Source: Megalobrama amblycephala (lineage: Eukaryota; Chordata; Actinopteri; Cypriniformes; Xenocyprididae). From it: 64,000 nt of DNA. Positions within the stretch are counted from its first letter, which is position 1; each line of letters starts with the position of its first letter. The notes beneath the pieces were generated by a model. It had not been told where the DNA came from, searched no databases, and was given only the letters and a program-made list of their open reading frames with translations. The stretch is taken from positions 24,678,226 to 24,742,225 of the forward strand of contig NC_063052.1 in assembly GCF_018812025.1 (NCBI RefSeq), given 5' to 3'. This document shows, one piece after another, positions 57,980 through 64,000 of this stretch. Position numbers and translations under genes: made by a program.

Positions 57980-58862
57980 TAAGGCACAGCATTATGACCA
58001 CCTTCCTAATATTGTGTTGGTCCCCCTTTTTGCTGCCAGTCCTGTAAGTTGGTATAAGAGGTGGAGCCTCCATGGATCAGACTTGATTGTTCAGCACATC
58101 CCACAGATGCTCCACTGGATTGAGATCTGGAGAATTTGGAGGGCAAGTCAACACCTCAAACTTCTTGTTGTGCTCTTCAAACCATTCCTGAACCATTTTT
58201 GCTTTGTAGCAGGGCGCATTATCCTGCTGAAAGAGGCCACAGCCACCAGGAAATAATGTTTCCATGAAAGGGTGTAGGATGGCAGGACCCAAGGTTTTCC
58301 AGCAGAACTTGCCCAAAGCATCACCCTGCCTCCACCAGCTTGCCTTCTTCCTATAGTGCATCCTGGTGCCATGTGTTCCCCCATGGTAAGCGACGCACAC
58401 GCATCCACGTGATGTAAAAGAAAATGTGATTCATCAGACCAGGCCACCTTCTTCCATTGCTTTGTGGTCCAGTTCTGATGCTCACTGTTGGCGCTTTCGG
58501 CACTGGACAGGTGTCAGCATGGGCACCCTGACTGGTCTGCGGCTATGCAGCCTCATACGCAACAAACTGCGATTCACTGTGTATTCTGACACCTTTCTAT
58601 CAGAACCAGCATTAACTTCTTGAGCAATTTGAGTTACAGTAGCTCGTCTGTTGGATCGGACCACACGGGCCAGCCTTCGCTCCCCACATGCATCAATGAG
58701 CCTTGGCCGCCCGTGACCCTGACCCTCTTCTACACATCAACTTTGAGGACAAAATGTTCACTTGCTGCCTAATATTTCCCACCCACTAACAGGTGCCATG
58801 ATGAAGAGATCAGTGTCATTCACTTCACCTGTCAGTGGTCATAATGTTATGCCTGATCTGTA
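57975..58862 (-). mobile_element. Second Tc1-like transposon, internally deleted
   Basis: Inverted ends AGATAAGGCACAGCATTATG and the inverse of AGATCAGGCATAACATTATG (to 58862). The minus strand encodes transposase pieces: 58664-58482 (helix-turn-helix part), 58447-58148, and 58400-58077 with DNAPCYKA ... SPDLNPVEHLWDVLNNQV, in two frames. At about 0.89 kb it is shorter than a full element. A different lineage from the copy at 29034. Confidence 0.88.
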
Positions 58863-60495
58863 TATTCTATCATATATATATTATATATATAAAAAGCCAT
58901 TTTATCTTTTTTTTCCATTGTTGGTAGGATTTGTAGCATTTCAGAAGCATTTTCACTAGTGGTCTCAGATTCATTGTATCAAAGTACCACTTATTACTAT
59001 TTGATATCATTACTGTATCATACTTTTTTTTTAATAAGAAACTGTTGCTAAATTTATTTAAAAGTGTTATCTGAAATGGTTTCTGTGAATGGATGTGACA
59101 GTAAATTGCGGTCTTTGTAGACATGCATCCATCAGAGAGTATGTATGTGCATGTTGGAAAGTTTGTGCGAGATGTTTGTAGGACTCTGTAGGTCACTATC
59201 GCAGGAGCAGGCTGGCATGGCTGAATATGAAAGTTGATGATAGCACATTCCCCTCACATTTCACAGGTTCGTAATCATCTCTTACTTCATTCCTCTCGCT
59301 TCCAATCTCTCATCCCTGCTATATTTCTCTCTCTCTCAGAGTTTGACTGCTTAGCCTGTCACTCATATCAGCCTCGGAGCCCCACTGTGAGTGTGTGTGA
59401 GAAATACTAACCGAAGGTCATCTCCTTCTGGGAGTCATCTCACTTGATACCATCATGTGTGAATGAACAATATGTGCCTGTTCTGAGCAGTTTTTTTTTT
59501 TCTTATACTGATGGTTGAATTTGAATTCTCATAAATTCATGCATACATATTCTTATTACATACAATACAAACATTATAGCATAAAGCACCAATGAATGTT
59601 CATTTCATTTTTGCATTAAGAAATATTAACATTGCTAACGCACTATTTAATAAATTCCTGCTGTGTGTAGCACCATAAACTCTTGAAGGAAAGATCCAGA
59701 AGTTTAATTCAGATCATTTCAGTAGGATTGTAACAGTTTGAGTAGCACATTTCAGTACAGATTGTATTGTGAATGCAATGTACTCTTTCAAAAAGGCTGT
59801 TAAAGTATGGGGCAGAGGCAAACTACCGTACATTGGAGCACCATTTCTCATTTCACATGCAAAGACAGCATTTAAATTAAAGTTTTAAAGCTAAATTAAT
59901 GAATACATCCACAACAGTCCAAAAACATTTTCCCTCCATGGTCTATTTACAGTAAAACGTTAGTCATTTCAGGGAAAACTGTCACGATAAACTACATTCT
60001 GACTATACATTTGCAAAAAATTTGACTAATGTTATAAGTAGACTAGACCCCATAAACATGAAACAAAATGTACAATATAACCCTTTCAAAGCTGCTTTAG
60101 GTTTAATGATAAAAAGCCAAACACTTCATATGTAATGTTATATACAGTAGTAGCTATATGTAGAATTATACAAAACCATGTTTCATGCATGCAAATGGAA
60201 ATATTTTTTATAGAGTGACTTGAATGGAAGTGTGATATTCTTTGATATTTTTGCTGTTCTCTTACACTCTATTCAAATTAGAAGTGAGCTTGAACTTTAA
60301 AGTGACTCACATACAAGCTCAAATAAAAGCATTGAAGTTTACAAGTATAGTGTGAACATGGCAAGAAAGAAGAGAGGGATGAATCAGCAGAGAAGTAAGA
60401 AATCAGTGACACGGGTAGAATGAAAAAGTTAACAGTGTTGAATTAGCGTACAGCGACAAAGAAAATACACACATTCATTTCAAGAGTGAACATAC

Positions 60496-60760
60496 CTGCT
60501 GCTGTTCTTTGATTGTGTCTCTCTTGATTTGTGTCTCCTCTGCCGTTTCTTTCTCCCTTAATTATCTTTCGCTCCTGTCCCGTTTCTTTTAGCTTTCTTT
60601 CGGATTCTCAACGCTCATGCCCTCGCCTGTGTGAGAACTGGATGCAGGTGAGCAGATGATGAGTTCAGTTCATTTCTGCCGAGGCGACTCCTTCAGTCAA
60701 TACAGCGTGCTTACGAACGTCTCCTCCTACTCTCTCCTCTCTTTTTTCTCCCCTCCCTGA
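60496..60760 (-). other. rftn1: rftn1 probable non-coding first exon and promoter
   Basis: On the minus strand the sequence ends AGCAGCAG|GTATGTTC (donor at 60495-60494). It is purine-rich with scattered CpGs up to about 60,760, the only such block upstream of the coding exons. A non-coding exon is required because the first coding exon has just two bases before its start codon. The transcription start was not fixed. Confidence 0.5.
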
Positions 60761-61259
60761 GAATGAAAGAGGAACGATGCCCTCCACTGTTTCCAAATCG
60801 ATCTCCTTTTGTCTCTCGTTTCACTTTCAACATCGTGTCAATAACGTTATTGTTTGCGCCACCAATTAATCAATTTGATACACTTAAAAAAAAAAAAAAA
60901 AATCAAGTTTCTATTTACAGTTTTTATATGAATTCCTTTGTATAGCATTCGCATATTAAATAATCCTGACAAACCAACAGGCTTTTTAAATTTATATTTC
61001 ATGTAGATTACTGCTCATTATGATTCATAGATATATGATTATGATTAACAAAAAGATTCCATACGTTCAGGGCCGTTGAAAAAACGTTTTACGTTTACAA
61101 CAATAATGATGTACTAAAAACTTTTTCCTTTGCGTTTTTAGTACAGACGACAACGTAGTCAAAACGACGCCCGTTCACATGGATCCGCGAAAACGACTAA
61201 ACGCTGTATTAAGCATGTCAGGACAGTAGTTGGCGACGTCACTTTGAAAAACAGCGCTC

Positions 61260-62026
61260 TTAAAGTGTTAGTTCACCCAAAAATGAAAATAATGTCATTT
61301 ATTACTCACCCTCATGTCCTTCCACACCAGTTAATCTTTGGAACACAAATTAAGATATTTTTGTTGAAATCCGATGGCTCAGTGAGGCCTCCATAGCCAG
61401 CAATGACATTTCCTCTCTCAATTTACTAAAAACATATTTAAATCAGTTCATGTGAGTACAGTGGTTCAACATTAATATTATAAAGCGACGAGAATATTTT
61501 TGGTGTGCCAAAAAAAAAAAATGACGACATATAGTGATGGCCGATTTCAAAACACTGCTTCAGGAAGCTTCGGAGCATTATGATTCAGCATATCAAATCA
61601 GCGGTCCGGAGCGCCAAAGTCACGTGATTTCAGCAGTTTGGCGGTTCGACACGTGATCCGAATCATGCTTTGACACGCTGATTCATAACGCTTCAAAGCT
61701 TCATGAAGCAGTGTTTTGAAATCGGCCATCACTATATAAGTCGTTATTTTGTTTTTTTGGCACACCAAAAATATTCTCGTCGCTTTATAATATTGATATT
61801 GAACCACTGTACTCACATGGACTGATTTAAATGTGTTTTTAGTACCTTTATGGATCTTGAGAGAGGAAATGTCATTGCTGGCAATGCAGGCCTCACCGAG
61901 TCATCGGATTTCAACAAAAATATCTTAATTTGTGTTCCGAAGATGAATGAAGGTCTTACGGGTGTGGAAAGACATGAGGGTGAGTAATAAATGACATTTT
62001 CATTTTTGAGTGAACTAACCCTTTAA
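61260..62026. mobile_element. Family D copy 6 (foldback)
   Basis: Element 61264-62022 between TTAA sites, ends AGTGTTAGTTCACCC and GTGAACTAACCCT. The interior matches copy 2 at 35544. It is inserted in the repeat at 61070-61260. Confidence 0.85.
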
Positions 62027-62128
62027 GTTATGATGCAAGTGTCCAAGCCTCCACTCATTTAACTTGAGAATACTATCTCAACAGCCGTTTATGAGCACCA
62101 TTTATTCATATTACACCTTTAAGCTAAG

Positions 62129-62283
62129 TATTTAAAAACTTGTGGTGTAGTCTCCGATGCAAGACTTATGCTGCGTTCCAGACGAGGTTGGACCTGGGAA
62201 TATCCGATATTCCCAGGTCCAACCTCGCCTGGAACGCAGCATAAGTCTTGCATCGGAGACTGTACACCACAAGTTTTTAAATA
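62129..62283. repeat. Near-perfect palindrome, 75-bp arms, 3-bp loop
   Basis: Arms 62129-62203 and 62207-62283 differ by one base and one 2-base indel; the loop is CCG at 62204-62206. The centre reads GGGAATATCCGATATTCCC. Probably the folded form of a common GCTGCGTTCCAG repeat. Confidence 0.9.
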
Positions 62284-62487
62284 TTATCGTTACCGAGTAA
62301 CGTTACCTTGGTGAGTTCCAGTCCATCACAAAGTCACATTCACATGTTGACCACATGATGTCGCCATGACACAATGAGAACATAGTGTTTCTGTGTCAAT
62401 TATTGCAAAAACATAAAATATCAAATTCGATTTGAAAACGAAAAAGCAAAAAAGAAGGTATCATTACATAAAACATAATGTCTAATG

Positions 62488-63292
62488 TTAAAGGTGCCCT
62501 AGAATTAAATATTGAATTTATATTGGCATAGTTGAATACATAACAGTCGGGGTGTACGCCCCCAATATTTGCATATGCCAGCCCATGATCGAGGCATTAC
62601 ACAAGGGCAGAACGTCTGGATGTGCACAGCTGAATCATCAGAATAGGTAAGCAAGCAAGAACAATAGCGAAAAATGGCAGATGGAGCAATAACTGACATG
62701 ATCCATATTTTTAGTGATATTTGTGAATTGTATTTCTAAATGTTTCGTTAGCATGTTGCTAATGTACTGTTAAATGTGGTTAAAGTTACCATCGTTTATT
62801 ACTGTATTCACGGAGACAAGACTGTTGTTTTCATTTTTAAACACTTGCTGTCTGTATAATGCATAAACACAACTTCATTCTTTATAAATCTCTCAAACAG
62901 TGTAGCATTAGCCGTTAGCCACGGAGCATGGCCTCAAACTCATTCAGAACCAAATGTAATACATCCAAATAAATACTATACTCACATGATCCGATCCATG
63001 CACGACGAACATCTTGTAAAGATCCATTTTGAGGGTTAAATTAGCTGTGTGAACTTTGTGTTTGCGGTTTAAGGCAAGCACGAGCTCCGGGGACGGGGGA
63101 GCACAAGATTTAAAGGGGCCGCAACCTATATATCGGTGCATAGTTAATGATGCCCCAAAATAGGCAGTTAAAAAAAAAATGAATTAAAAAAAAATCTATG
63201 GGGTATTTTGAGCTGAAACTTTACAGACACATTCAGGGGACACTTTAGACTTTTATTACATCTTTTAAAAAGAAGTTCTAGGGCACCTTTAA
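62488..63292. mobile_element. Family A copy 4 (contains the empty site for family B)
   Basis: Element 62492-63288 with TTAA on both sides. At 63140-63155 it reads GCATAGTTAATGATGCC, the uninterrupted form of the site where family B inserted in copy 1. It keeps the octamer ATTTGCAT (62567-62574). Confidence 0.88.
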
Positions 63293-63672
63293 AAAGTTTG
63301 TTTTTACGTTTATGCTCATTGGAAACAGGACTTGCCGACATCTTAGAAGTAACTTAGAAGTAACTTAAAAGTATATATATATAAAACCCGGCCAAAATAC
63401 ATAAGTTTTTCGTTTTTAGTTGAAAATGGTGTCACTGTCCTGTAAACAAACCCTTTATTCTGCAAACAAAAACCTGAATTTATTTCAGTTCAGTTCATTT
63501 AAAGCGAGTACATGTCCCGAACTTGCCCATTCGAAATATAGGGTCCCAGATAAATCTGTGGATGTTTGTTATAAATTGTTAACATGTAGATTTATGTTAA
63601 AGCATGTTCATTTGTGTTAAAGGTGGCATTGAAATCATATTTAATGCGAATCAGCAGGGACCAATTCATAAT

Positions 63673-63976
63673 TTAAAGGGATAGTTTATCCAAAAATTAA
63701 AATTGTTATCATGTACTCACTTTATGTGGTTTTAAACCTGTACGAGTTTCTCTGCTCTGTTGAACACAAAAGATATTTTGAATAATGTTGGTAACCAAAT
63801 GGTTTCTGATCCCCATTGCCTTCCCATATAATACATTTTTTTCCATACTATTGAAGTCAATAGGGACTAGCAACTGTTTGGTTATCAACGTTCTTCAAAA
63901 TAGCTTTTGTGTTCAGAGCAAAGAAACTTACACAGATTTAAAACCACATAAAATGAGTAAATGACGATCCCTTTAA
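63673..63976. mobile_element. Family D copy 7, short foldback
   Basis: Element 63677-63972 (AGGGATAGTTTATCC at the left, ...GATCCCT at the right) flanked by TTAA. Its halves are inverted copies, interior like copy 5. Confidence 0.85.
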
Positions 63977-64000
63977 AGTCTGTCTGGTTGTCCAGACAAT

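Larger units (their letters stand above)
52837..60495. other. rftn1: rftn1 first intron (7.7 kb)
   Basis: Contains diverged CCATGGTAC-type repeats (53640-53870 and 57655-57740), a fragment of the 21165-type repeat (53940-54245), the 55390-56640 repeat complex, a poly-G run (57406-57419) and the Tc1 element at 57975. The stretches 54250-55390 and 58870-60480 show nothing I recognise. Confidence 0.6.
60761..64000. other. Region upstream of rftn1, transposon-rich, no gene
   Basis: Holds a repeat related to 4080-4455 (61070-61260), family D copy 6 (61264), a long palindrome (62129-62283), family A copy 4 (62492) and family D copy 7 (63677). I see no coding exon. Confidence 0.6.

Overview
The window is nuclear DNA of a teleost fish, most likely a cypriniform (carp, goldfish or danio type). 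It holds three split vertebrate genes with clean splice sites. It is AT-rich and packed with short inverted-repeat DNA transposons, fish-type Tc1 remnants, a tRNA-derived SINE and long dinucleotide repeats. There is no bacterial or phage content, no CRISPR array and no rRNA gene. I spliced the genes by hand; every intron obeys GT-AG except one GC-AG intron.

Layout. At 1-3,500 there is no recognisable coding exon; the stretch has CpG-rich segments and let-7-type seed sites and may include the 3' UTR of a plus-strand neighbour. At 3,518-16,109 (minus) lies gpnmb, a type I melanosomal/lysosomal glycoprotein in 12 coding exons (631 aa). At 16,110-18,950 a gap separates two head-to-head genes and holds an M-box/TATA-like promoter for gpnmb. 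At 18,980-24,057 (plus) lies oxnad1, a predicted mitochondrial FAD/NAD oxidoreductase in 7 coding exons (306 aa). At 24,058-27,450 a tail-to-tail gap holds a foldback transposon and a 5'-truncated LINE. At 27,451-60,760 (minus) lies rftn1 (raftlin), with 9 coding exons (635 aa) plus a probable upstream non-coding exon; its introns of about 17.5 and 7.7 kb are filled with repeats. At 60,760-64,000 there is only transposon-rich DNA. The oxnad1-rftn1 adjacency matches the human OXNAD1-RFTN1 neighbourhood, which supports both names. The three genes have unrelated jobs (organelle glycoprotein, redox enzyme, lipid-raft scaffold) and show no sign of working as a pathway.

The most distinctive content is mobile. 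At least thirteen insertions are flanked on one or both sides by TTAA and begin AGG or a close variant. They fall into four families, and one site is a three-deep nest (9,413-11,767) whose two internal insertions can each be proven because an unoccupied copy of the target lies elsewhere in this same window. The middle layer carries a THAP-like zinc-finger ORF, which points to Kolobok-type elements. Several other elements have diagnostic target-site duplications: 8 bp (hAT-like), 9 bp (Mutator-like), TAA (Harbinger-like) and 18 bp (LINE). I see no previously undescribed multi-gene system; the novelty candidates are the transposon families and what they carry.
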